Shown piece after piece: positions 44,010 to 54,981 of a DNA stretch of 64,000 nucleotides; within the stretch, counting starts at the first letter, position 1; the number at the start of each line of letters is the position of its first letter. The notes under the pieces were generated by a model. It made no database searches. It was not told the DNA's origin and worked only from the letters and a program-made list of their open reading frames with translations. Position numbers and translations under genes: made by a program. The DNA is from Cryptomeria japonica (lineage: Eukaryota; Streptophyta; Pinopsida; Cupressales; Cupressaceae), in assembly GCF_030272615.1 (NCBI RefSeq), contig NC_081406.1, positions 260,141,386-260,205,385 of the forward strand, read 5' to 3'.

Positions 44010-46058
44010 TTTTAATGATTTACAAAAATAATCATTTTCTTCTTATTATTTATCAATTATTTAGAAACGAAAAATATATACAAAACATCTAAATCAACAA
44101 GTTTTCAATTCAAATCATATATATATGAAAAATAATATAATGTTAATTTTCATAATAACATATACAACATAATATCATTACATTTAGTGCATCTTATCGA
44201 AACATTGAATATGCACATACACAACCAATTATTTAATTATCAATTTTTTTTAATATAAGAATGAAATGAAACATCTTCCATCTATAAAACAATTTCCATA
44301 GTACCTCCATCTACCAACTCTACTACTACATACCCCTTATTAGGTTATTAGGTGGGTAAGCGCGTGTACTTAGATGTGTAAGGAGGCACATTTTACAATA
44401 AAAGATCACAACCTAGAGTACCTTCGAGTTGAAGTGGAGTAAAAGTTCAAGTTTACTAGTGAACTTGATATTTCTTGCAAAATATGTTTTTCATTAGCAT
44501 TTAACAATTTTTTTAATCAAATCAAAAGATATGGGTGGATGGCTAGAGTGAAAATCTAAATTATTCTTAGAATTTTCTAGTCTAAATAAATGAAATATAT
44601 GATTATGTGTAATAGTTTGATATATATGCATGTCAAATTATGTGTGTGTGTGTGTGTTTATATTAATATATTGACAAATCCTTGTTGACACTAAAATATA
44701 GAAATTATAATAGAAGTAAATTGAAGTAAGAGGCTTCCTACAATCACATTAGTCATCCGTGTCAACAAAAACATCTCCTTTAATTTCACTTAAATTTGAA
44801 AATTGTGACATTCAAAATTAAAATCACAATGAAATTAAAACCTCCATAAATCTCGTTGTAATGGAGAGTTCACAAATTCATTTTTACTGCAACGGAATAC
44901 AAAAAATAAAATCAAAGGCTTTTAACATTACATTGTTTCAATGTTTTAAAAATGGGAATCATGAATGGAATAATGTACTAATATTGTGTGAATTGTCAAC
45001 TTTGAACAAGATATAAATGTTCTTGTGATAAATCATAGTTTCTTGGTGCCTAGATTCTCTGAAACTAATTACAGTTGTGCACGTCCATTTAGTGGTTTCT
45101 TTAAAACAAATGAATAGAGATAAACCTAGAGAACTCATCATGTTGAGATGCACAATAATGTTTCCATATTCATGGAACTCATATAATTGTTTGAAACAAT
45201 CACATATAATCGAAACTTTCTTTCATATGAAGATATTTTCAATAGTGAAACCAATTGTAGCATTTCTCTACTACGTACACAACTAGATAGATGTACTTAC
45301 ATCTGCTCAATCCTTTATCAAGGTATAGAAGACAAATCAATTAGCTTGGTTAGGAGTGTGAGCATTAATGGATAACATAATTTTTTAAACTTGACTTTAG
45401 TATATTTGAAATTTTAAAGCTATATTATTTTGCTAAACTAGCCCTAAAAGTGTCTACTCTAATGTGTAGTCTTTTGGTTCTTCATTGCTTAGCTGCTAAT
45501 TATTCATTTTTCCTATCCATCTTTGACATTTTTTGCATTGAACAAAATTGTAGCACTACCAATTATATAACTTTAATACCTTTAATAATTTTAATTAAAC
45601 AAAAGAGTAGATACATCTAAGAATGATTGAGAATGGTTGTGATGAACCTATTTAATTGAAACCCAAATCAAATCAAATTTATTATTGGTTTTCTATTCTC
45701 AAATAACTCATAGGTAGTTTGGCTATAAAATGTTATTATATGCCCACAATGACCAGTAGCCATGAAACAAAAATTTCTTCAAAAATGTTAAAGTGCGAAA
45801 GGAATACTAGAAATGCAATGTTACATTTCAAATCTTTGTGCAATATTCATATTGTAGATACAAATACTTCAAATCATTATCTGATACAATAAATGTATAC
45901 CTTTCATAATAAAAAAAAGTCACTTTAATATCATTTTTAGCCACATGGTTGTTTTTGTTATCACTCCCACATGTTCTAACAAGGCATCGGTGAAGCAATC
46001 TTGTGGATTATCAAACCATGTTGAAAAAAGAAAATTTTCTTATCCAACACCTCAATCT
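44010..46058. other. AT-rich intergenic region
   Basis: No gene recognised. A (TG)n run of about 17 bases is at 44641. Short ORFs (44959-45153, 45077-45286) are without protein-like features. Confidence 0.5.
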
Positions 46059-46862
46059 ATTAATTAAAGTAAAAATATTTTATAGATTTTAGATAAATAA
46101 TATTTTACTTTTATTTATTGCTTTTATAAAGGAAAAAATATTATAAAAGTATTTTTTGGTGTAAGTTAATAATCGGTTAAATAGTGGTAATGGAGAAAAT
46201 GGGTCTTGGATGAATCATAAAGTTGGTGACGTCCTCCTCCCGTAAATGTGAATCATTGAGGTCATAATGGTATGATGAGGGTTTTAACCTTAGTGGCCAT
46301 AACAACAACAACAACACTTAACCAACACACTATCGGAGAAATTGATTAGGTGGGGCTTCATAAATTGATTTGTTATAAATTAAGGTATATAGGTTTTTAT
46401 TTTATTGTTTTATAAATATTTAAAAATAAAAACTTCTCAAGAATTTGTATAATAAATATTTTAAAATGAAAAAATCTGTAAAACTTGTGTATTGTTGTTA
46501 AAGATTCCTATATTATATGTTTTGATGTAGTTTGATTTCTTATTGTTTCAAGAATTACAAATTAGAATTTTACTTTTAGATAAAATTGTAGAAAGTAAGA
46601 ATAGAAATGCTATTTTTTATTAAGATACATTTAATGAATGTTTATGATTTCTACAATTTTGATTTAGGTATATGTATATTTGATTAGTTAGAAAATAAGA
46701 CTTTTATAGATTTCAGATAAATAATGCTTTGCTTTATATTTATTATTCTTATAAAATAAGGAAAGAAGAATATTATAGAATTATTTTTTGGTGTAAGTTT
46801 GTAATGGGTTGAATAGTGGCAATGGAAAAAATGAGCCTTGGAGGAATCGTAAAGCTCTTCAA
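46059..46862. repeat. two ~150-bp direct repeats, about 620 bp apart
   Basis: 46079-46220 and 46698-46860 share TATAGATTT, AGATAAATAAT, TTTTTTGGTGTAAGTT, GTTRAATAGTGG and AATGGAGAAAATG with perhaps a quarter of positions changed. Could be old LTR remnants or a segmental duplication. Confidence 0.6.
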
Positions 46863-49800
46863 CATCATGAAGCATTATAAATAGTTTTTTTGCTAATTTG
46901 TTGTGCTTGATTCTTTTATGAAAGTTCTAAATTTTGCATTTATTATTTGCTACTACAACATGGTATCAACACATAAAATAACAAATTCCTTGTTTTGTGA
47001 TGAATTTAGGACTAATTCCTATCAAAGAATTATTGTGAAGCCAAATGAACATTGTTGTTGTGTTCAAAATGATAGACAAATGAACAATTACCTTTCATTT
47101 CATTAAAAATAGACTCATTTTTTTTCATTTTTGACCCCATTACATTTTTTATATGACCATATGTCCTTATCTAGACAATTTTTTCAGTTTACAAAGCTTT
47201 TTTTTTTTAGCAAAATAGCATTTTGCAATTCTAGGCAATATTTTTTGCAAGTGCATATTTAAGAAGGTTTTTGCATTTTTGGGCTTGTTTCTTGATCACT
47301 ACGACTATCTAGTGCTTGGAGGATTTCATGTCAAACTTAAAACTTGAGTCAACACAATAAAGTGTTGTGTTTTATGTTTGAGGAAATCAAAGGAGTAGAC
47401 AAGTTGGAGTGTCATAAGGATTTTATCTAGACCTCATTCTTGGTACATGACTATTGAATCTTTCTTGAAGTTATGCAATACACTCTAAGGGAGGATAGCT
47501 AGCATACAACACTACCATCAAAGGTGCTAGAGAAGCATTGAAGTTTCTAAGGACTTTGCCTACTTTCAAGTAAAAGATCAACACTTTTGGATGGGACAAA
47601 TATCATAATAAAAATTCACGACCACTATAATTTTATAATGCCCCCTTGTTGGAGATTGATTAAACAGGCATAATATTTATAAATATTTCTAACAAATGCA
47701 TCCACAAATCTAACTAGCATTTGCATTTTGCAGAAGGCAACCTTGCTTTACCATATTTCTATGGTTACTTTGATATCATGTATGGGAAGTCAACTTCAAA
47801 GGTAAAATAGCCATCTACTTATGCTAATACACTAACATGTTTTGGTAATTACTAGTCTTAGAAAAAGTATAGTGTGGCATATTCATCAAATTGTGGCAAG
47901 ATAATAAGGTTCTAAATGTGTATAAATAGTTCCACATAACCTAAAAAATGTTATGGTCGGTATTCATATATGGTCTTCTCTTAGAGTTGTGATGTCATTC
48001 CATTCAAATATATTGTGCATTATTCAAAGTGATGGATGAAGAGGGATAAAATCAAAATTTGTGAGCTACCTTAATGAGACCAAGAGTGCATGAGATAGAG
48101 GATTATGGTTGCAACTCAAATTCATTTCACTTTGTATTGCCCTCCTCAAGATACATTTAGCAGATAGAAAGAAAAGTTAAAATAGTTTTAAAAACTTTGT
48201 GAGTTATGTATACTTTGGAAGTTCATTTGCAAATATGAAAGCTTATGGAATGCCTCACCTATTGGAACTTGTGAAAAAATGAGAAATTATAGATATTCAT
48301 TTCAAAGCATTTTTTGGCTTAAAGGATAAATTCATGCCTCATCCGATTATGGTGAAGCATTGCATGATGATGAAAGATGCTATATTCAAAGTCTCATATG
48401 CAGAGTTTGATTATGTTCATATTGACTTTGTTTTCCCACAAGAAAGAGCTTCTTACACATGTCGTGTCTTGGCTCTAGATAGTATGTTTCATCACCAATA
48501 TTAGGAACACATTTTTATCTTGATTGGAGTTTCCTATCCCATCATGAGCCTTACCAATTTTCCTCATCCATTTTAAATCTTTAAAAGGGTAAAGAAAAGG
48601 AAAGAAAAAAACCATTAAATCTTTCAAAGTTTTCAAGAACCTTGGGAACCTCAATAAACTCCAACAATATTTCTAATTCCCAAAGAATCCCTAACCTTCA
48701 ATAGGTTAGAGAGTTATCAGAGAAGAGGAAAATCAAAAGGGTAAAAGAAGAAAGAAGACATCAATTTTTTTGGAGGTTCTAGCAACCTTGGGCATCTTCA
48801 ACAAGGTTCTTGCTTCCCAAGGAACCCTCAACTTCTAATACAAGGAGAAATAATTCAAATATTTGATAAAGAGAAGGAATGAAAGGAATCTTTAAGATGT
48901 CAAGCATGTATTATGTAATGAATCAAGTTATTGGTATCATATGGAAGCATCAGAGTGTTCATCTTGTATATCTTTCTTATGATTTTCTTAGATAATTAAG
49001 AGGAAAATCTCATGGAAATATAAAAAAAAATTTGGATCCAATATTTATGTGGATTATAAATCAATTATGTACAAATACCATGCAATTATTTCCTTTCTAG
49101 TTCTAGAACTATTATTTGAAGATACTTCATGTTGTTTCTATGTCTATGAGAGCTTCCCCAAAATGTATGAGAGAGAGAGAGAGAGAACATTTTCCAAGGC
49201 TAAAAAGTGGTTGGCAAGAACCACTTTTTATTCACCCCCCAATACATTGGCATAAATTTGAAGAGAAGCTTGAAGGTATGGGATCTAATTTGACTTCTCT
49301 ATTAGCTATTTCAAGAAGGTAAACACAATCGGTTCCAAAAGAAGAGAAAGAGATCAATTTGGTGTTTGGTATGTTTATTTTTCTATAGACTTATCTAAAA
49401 GGAAATTGAGGGAGAATTAATGGATTTGAACCCAAAATTAGGCATTTCAACTAATTCTAGATTCTAAGTGACTAGACTACACTGTGTTAGAAATAACATT
49501 GATAATACTTGAATATGGTTTCAAAATGATTTAGGTTTGAAACACAGGGCTCCAAATATACTTTATCAAGCTAGTTCAATATAAAAAATCAAACAAGGTA
49601 TGATTGACCATGCAACCACATTTCATGTCTCAAAGAAAGCGAGCTTTATTTTTAAATGATAGATAAACTCATATTTAAATGCAGATTTGGAAGAGAAGTA
49701 TTCTCACACATATGTGCATTTTTTCACCAATTAAACCTTTTCATCTTTTTGGGATAACAAGATATGGTTTTATACCAACCTATGTCATTTGATGGAGCTC

Positions 49801-50088
49801 AGATACTTTTAGCTATACAAAGTGCAAGATATCATTAAATGATGTGGGACCATTCTCACCTTCTTATTTGCTTAGAGCATCTAGAGTGCACACAATCATC
49901 ATGATAGGGGGTAGAATTGAGGAAAAGGATAAGTTATCAAACCCGCATTACCTTAAATTATATTCTATCTAATACAATTTGAAAAAAGAACAAATCAAAA
50001 CTATGAATAAACAACTAAAACAAAGGAAAGATAAAATGATAGAAACCTTTTAAGTAATAGCAACAATGTTTCCCAAAAGACTAGCATA
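46863..50088. other. intergenic region, no gene recognised
   Basis: AT-rich. 48600-48850 shows two loosely similar blocks around AACCTTGGGMAYCTTCAA and CTTCCCAAGGAACC. A (GA)n run lies at 49169-49186, followed by a perfect hairpin (listed). ORFs are short and unconvincing. Confidence 0.45.
49201..49230. repeat. perfect 12-bp inverted repeat with 6-nt loop
   Basis: TAAAAAGTGGTT, loop GGCAAG, AACCACTTTTTA. Starts within 15 bp of the (GA)n run. Confidence 0.9.
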
Positions 50089-50093
50089 AACAT

Positions 50094-50585
50094 TGCTGGT
50101 GTAAATAATTATTCATCATGGATATTATTACACCTTACTTAAGTTTACTTAGGTACATGCATTTCATAGTAGTTTGGGTATGAGACACTTGGGTGTTTGT
50201 GCTACATTAGGATAGTGTGTGTAGGAGAATTTCCACCTTATATGGTGTTGATCTTGTTACTACTCTATCATATCCACTTATTGTGGAGTGATAATTTCAC
50301 CTTCGGTGGGTGATCCACCTCATGTGGAATATTTTATTGTTTCTCCTACCTACCACACCTATTTCCTACCTACCCTTGTTTCTTATTAAGCCACATGTCA
50401 TGTTTGTGTGCTCACATATCCATATAGCCTTGCCTATATAAGTAGGCTCATATTCATTGTATGTAACGATTGATGATTCAGTTGATCAATATTTTCATCT
50501 TGATAGAATACACTTTATTCCTATCATCTATTTTGTCTCTCTATTGTAATTTTAATTGAGCTCTTGATCTTGACAAAATCTCACA
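50094..50585 (+). repeat. 5' LTR of the copia-type element
   Basis: Starts TGCTGGTGTAAATAATT (partner TGTTGG) and ends CTCACA. Holds the TATATAAG promoter at 50435-50442. Confidence 0.93.
50435..50442 (+). promoter_or_regulatory. TATA box of the copia-type 5' LTR
   Basis: TATATAAG, about 150 bp before the LTR end. The 3' LTR copy reads TATGTAAG at the same place. Confidence 0.6.
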
Positions 50586-50597
50586 TGGTATCAGAGC
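50586..50597 (+). promoter_or_regulatory. primer-binding site, initiator Met tRNA type
   Basis: TGGTATCAGAGC immediately follows the LTR CA end, the standard copia primer site. Confidence 0.93.
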
Positions 50598-52059
50598 CTA
50601 AAGGGCTTCTTTGATTTGTCTTAGAGAGGCATTTTTGGAGGCTTCAATTTTTGGATCTGGGGAGGTGCTATTTTTGGGGGCATCGTACATCGATTTGGAC
50701 ATCACGGTTAGGTCGGAGAGGCCATTTCCATAAATTTTGACTATAAAGTCGGTCTATTTTGGTGAGAAAATTTTTTTCGTCAATTTTGCTATATTTGTCC
50801 GAATTTCAAAAATTTAAAAAAAAAAAAAAAATTGCAGAAAAACTTACAAAAGTTTTTTCCAAAAATATATATTTTGGGGGGTCCCCCCCCCGTGATGCCC
50901 TGTACCACAGATTTAATTTGTTGCAAGGCCGTACAACTCCGTCAACTACCTGCAAACCCAACCGCCACCGTATCATTCGCCGACAGCCCTCCCGATAGCT
51001 GCTTCGACGTCCGTCGTTGGCATCTGTATTTCCCAGCAACCCGTGTCGTGCTCTCCCGTCGAGTATCCTCTTCCACTTCTGTCATGCTCTAGTTTTCTTC
51101 CGGTCGCCGCTTCTATCGTTCTCCCATCGGCTGCCTCTGTCGGCACCGCCACTCCATGCTCCAGCCACACCTCTTCATGCCTCGCCATTCCGTGCTTCGG
51201 CCGCGTTGACAAATAGTAGCCACACATATTTTTCGAGCCCCTATGCCACATGGCAACATTCTATTCGATCATACATCCAATCACTATGTCACGTAGATGA
51301 TGACATCATCATACAAATAGGCTTTGCAAAGGGCATGATGACCATTTTGACGGCTAGATGGGTGTCAAATTTAAGCCCGTCATTTGTTGATGCTTGTGCC
51401 ACGTCAGCAGTATTTGAAATTTTTTGACTCCCTCTTCATTTGGCTTTTTGATTTTGTAGTCTGACTTTATGAGGCCGTATCTTGCTCATTTTGGCTCTTT
51501 TTTTGGTGAATTTGTTTTTTGAAATGGGCTAGAATTTCATGCTCTTTGCAATGGTGGAGGAATTTTATGATTATCATGGACGAATTTTTCAGAAATTACA
51601 GATCTTCATGATTGTACCTATCTAATCCCCGATTTTGCAACTTCAAAGGCTTCGTTTGGGGTCATATGACCTCCTTTTCAGGTGCCATTTTTTTTTAAAG
51701 TACATAATTTTTTGTCTACTTTCATAATATGCTATTTGTTTGCAGTGATTTTGACTAGAAATTATACTTTCAACATTTGGTCATTTTTGGCCTATTTGGT
51801 ACTTGTATTTCGCTTGGATCTCAATGTACATCACTACCAGTATTTGTTGAAGTCCCTTATATCTCATTTTGAGAAGTTGTAAATTGAAATTAGAATTCCA
51901 CTTTGCCTTGTTTTACAAGTGGCCCATTGTATACGCACTAAGTATAAAATGCCAAATCACTATTTAGGGGGGGTTTCTTGATTGAGTGAATTTTTTTTTG
52001 GGGGGGGGTGTCTTGTGTGATTGTGCCCCTCTCTATCTTGTTTTTTTCATTTTGGTGCT
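50598..52059 (+). other. leader of the copia-type element
   Basis: 1.46 kb without a recognisable product. 50880-51290 is unusually GC-rich for this window, and small open frames exist on both strands there (51017-51427 on +), with no conserved motif. Runs of A, C and G occur at 50817, 50881 and 52002. Confidence 0.5.
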
Positions 52060-53091
52060 ATGGGTTCCCCTAAATTTCCACTTTTAACTCCTCACAATTA
52101 TGCTTCATGGAAGATTAAGTCTTGGAGTAAACTAATGGAAAAATGACTCATTCATTATGTAAATGAAACTATTATAGCACAACTTGATCCTAATGCTCAA
52201 CTTGAATGGCTCACTAAGAATGCTATGGAACTTGGAACTCTTAGAAAGTATGTATCAGATGACCTCATTTTTCACATTGAGAAGTGTACAACAATTAAAG
52301 AGGCTTGGGATATTTTTGAGAAATTGTATGGTCAAGTTGATGAGATTAAGGACTTCAAGCTTGATAGTGAACTCACAACTTTGGATCCCAAGGATTTTGA
52401 TACAATCCAGGATTATGTCACAAAATCCATTGAGCTAAGAGCAAAGCTAAAGGATTGTGGCATTGACAAAAAGGATACTCAATTGGTTTACAACTTATTG
52501 GACAAGCTTCCTTCAGAGTATGCAACGTTTGTATCTAGCTTTCACACCCATAGGTTAGCTCAAGGTTCCTCATACACTTCTCCCTCATTTGATTCATTCC
52601 CAGAGATGTTGATACTTAATCAATCTAAGTTGACCAAGATGGGGATTCTCAGATCTTCAAAGTCACAAGCTTTGGTGGCTCCTAAAGGGAATCAAAGCAA
52701 TCAAGGAAAAGGCAAGAATCAAAAGCAACCTAAGTCTAAACCACAACAAGATGGAGCAAAATCATCCTCTCCACAACAAGGTGATTTCTCACCTAAGAGG
52801 AAATCATATAAGGACAATCTTTTTTGTGCATATTGCAAGAAGTTAGGACATGATGAACATCATTGTTACAAGAAGGATATTGATGAGTTGAAGAATCTTC
52901 TTGAGAAGAACAAAATCAAGCTACCTTCTAGAATGTCTACATCAGCTTCTTCCAAGGATAAGGATAAAGGAAATGATCACTCTTTTGAGACAAATAAAGG
53001 AAAGGGACAAGCTCTTTGTGCTACTACAAGTCATGATTTAGGGATATGGCTTCTAGATTCAGGGGCTTCTCATCATATGACATCTTCGTAG
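52060..53091 (+). pseudogene. gag: copia-type gag with CCHC zinc knuckle, joined to protease
   Basis: Starts at ATG 52060 (MGSPKFPLL, then NYASWK, a copia gag opening). The UBN2-like core follows (AWDIFEKLYG, YVTKSIELRAKL, LLDKLPSEYATFVSS). After a Gln/Lys/Ser-rich linker comes the zinc knuckle CAYCKKLGHDEHHC near 52828-52869 (C-x2-C-x4-H-x4-C), and near 53046 the protease site WLLDSGASHHMT. Only two stops interrupt the frame, TGA at 52144 (MEK-stop-LIHY) and TAG at 53089 (MTSS-stop-SMF); both are one transition away from Trp or Gln codons. No frameshift in 1 kb, far better kept than the Tat elements. Confidence 0.88.
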
Positions 53092-54440
53092 TCTATGTTT
53101 TCTACATTTGAGCCTTGCCACATGCCGCAAATTTTGATGGGCAATCTTACATACATGGATGTGATTGGGAAAGGATCTATTACCATTTGGGATAACTCCT
53201 TCAATGATGTGTTGTGTGTACCCCACTTGACAAAAAATCTTCTTTCCATCTATCAAACCACACATGGGGCAACTAGGAAAACTGTGGAGTTCACACCTGA
53301 TTCAGTTATCATTAGAGACTTGGAGAGAAGAGCTATCATTGCAACTGGGATGGTTGATCATGAATCTAGATTGTACTCCTTTTCACATTTTGGCCCTATT
53401 GATGAGGTTAATTCTTCCTATGTTGATGATTCGGATTTTGAGGAGAACTTTGGGTACTTGAACTTGGGGATTCTCACATGTGACCTCGTTCTTGAGCCTT
53501 CTATTTCATCTCCTCCTCTTGATATCACACCACCTATTGTACTTGATGATGCAGCTAGTGCAATAGTTTTGCCTTCTTGTGATTCAATGCAGCAGGATAT
53601 TTCATGTCTTTTAGCTTCAGTTTCATGGGATGCCTACTTGACAGACATTGCAGGTTTGTTTGTGGAGTCCTACATTGCAGTTTTGGAGACATCATTGATG
53701 ACATTCATCTTCTCTTTGATGAAGATGATCCTTCGTCAATTGTTGTGAGGGAACACTCTGACCCTCTTGTGCATTCTCTACATGATCATTATTTCGAGGT
53801 TGACATGATTGTGGATACTTTCCTACAACAGTTGGAGGAGGTCTCTTTCTTCTTTGAGGAGACATGTGAGTCTTTGGGACTTGTTCTACTTTCTTCTCCA
53901 CTAGATCTTGGAGTGCCTTTTTCAGCAGTGTGGAGCAGTTCATCAACTTTGGAGGGGGTACCTTTCAGCATCGACATGGGGACACTTGAGCAGTTTTCAG
54001 AGATTCCATTCATCATGAATATTTTTCCCATGTCTTCCCTTCATGATTGGGGAGACTTCATGGATACACCTTTGGTTTTGTTTCTTCCTAAGGGGAGGAA
54101 CTCAATTCGACATTTGTGGAGCAGTTTCTTTATTCATTATCGATCTTCTATCATTGGTGCAGATTCTACATTGAGGGTGGGGCTTCCTAGTCTCTCTCTC
54201 TTCTTCTCTCATATGGGGGGGACTTTTTCATCACATGGGGTTTTGTTCCTCACATGCTTCTATGATAGTTCTCTTGTATATGGTTTTCATCTCTCTTTTT
54301 GGGGAGGGTTTTTTCCCATTGGGTTTTTCTCTCTTTCCCCGCTTTGTGAGAGATTTCATTGCATTGGTTTGTGTGCATTTGCATTTGTACATGGGTACCT
54401 AACATGGACTAGTAGCCGAGACCCATCTTGCATTGCTTAG
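53092..54440 (+). pseudogene. protease C-terminus and unrecognised tail replacing pol
   Basis: The protease continues in the gag frame (ITIWDNSFNDVLCVPHLTKNLLS near 53185, abbreviated: IGKGSITIW and VLCVPHLTKNLLS), the stretch usually found ahead of integrase. Instead of the integrase zinc domain the frame then runs through acidic sequence (DEVNSSYVDDSDFEEN) and shifts near 53690 into a 53604-54440 frame with DIHLLFDEDDPSS, DTFLQQLEEVSFFFEE and a C-terminal Phe/Ser/Leu-rich part ending SSRDPSCIA. No integrase DDE, no RT, no RNase H. The tail may be novel or captured sequence, or decayed pol beyond recognition. Confidence 0.6.
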
Positions 54441-54473
54441 TTGCATTGTAGACTTAAGTGCATTCCCCTAAGT

Positions 54474-54489
54474 TGCACTTAAGGGGGGG
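54474..54489 (+). promoter_or_regulatory. polypurine tract of the copia-type element
   Basis: AAGGGGGGG just before the TGTTGG start of the 3' LTR. Confidence 0.8.
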
Positions 54490-54981
54490 TGTTGGTGTAA
54501 ATAATTATTCATCATGGATATTATTACACCTTACTTAAGTTTACTCGGGTACATGCATTTCATATTAGTTTGGGTATGAGACACTTGGGTGTTTGTGCTA
54601 CTTTGGAATAGTGTGTGTAGGAGAATTTTCACCTTTTATGGTGTTGATCTTGTTACTACTCTATCATATCCACTTATTGTGGAGTGATAATTCCACCTTC
54701 AGTGGGTGATTGACCTCATGTGGAATATTTTATTGTTTCTCCTACCTACCACACCTATTTCCTACCTACCCTTGTTTCTTATTGAACCACATGTCATGTT
54801 TGTGTGCTCACATATCCATATAGCCTTACCTATGTAAGCATGATCATATTCATTGTATGTAATGATTGATGATCCAGTTGATCAGTATTTTCATCTTGAT
54901 AGAATACAGTTTATTCCTATCATCTATTTTGTCTCTCTATTGTACTTTTCATTGAGCTCTTGGTCTTGGCAAAACCTCACA
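54490..54981 (+). repeat. 3' LTR of the copia-type element
   Basis: 492 bp, same length as the 5' LTR, with about 29 substitutions and no indel. Followed by AACAT. Confidence 0.93.

Larger units (their letters stand above)
50094..54981 (+). mobile_element. complete copia-type LTR element lacking pol (gag-protease only)
   Basis: Two 492-bp LTRs (50094-50585, 54490-54981), flanked by the 5-bp target duplication AACAT (50089-50093 and 54982-54986). Directly after the 5' LTR is TGGTATCAGAGC, the initiator-Met tRNA primer site typical of copia elements, and directly before the 3' LTR a purine tract ending GGGGGGG. Inside: a 1.47-kb leader, gag with a CCHC knuckle, an aspartic protease, then an unrecognised tail. 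No integrase, RT or RNase H. By hand I count 29 LTR differences (about 6 percent), so it is old but structurally whole. Confidence 0.93.

Noticed and set aside
47300-48560. Possible copia pol fragment
   Set aside because: Words such as GATTATGTTCATATTGAC looked coding, but no frame holds for more than a few dozen codons and no motif appears.
51017-51427. 136-codon ORF in the copia leader as a gene
   Set aside because: GC-rich stretch open on both strands, no motif, no plausible start context.
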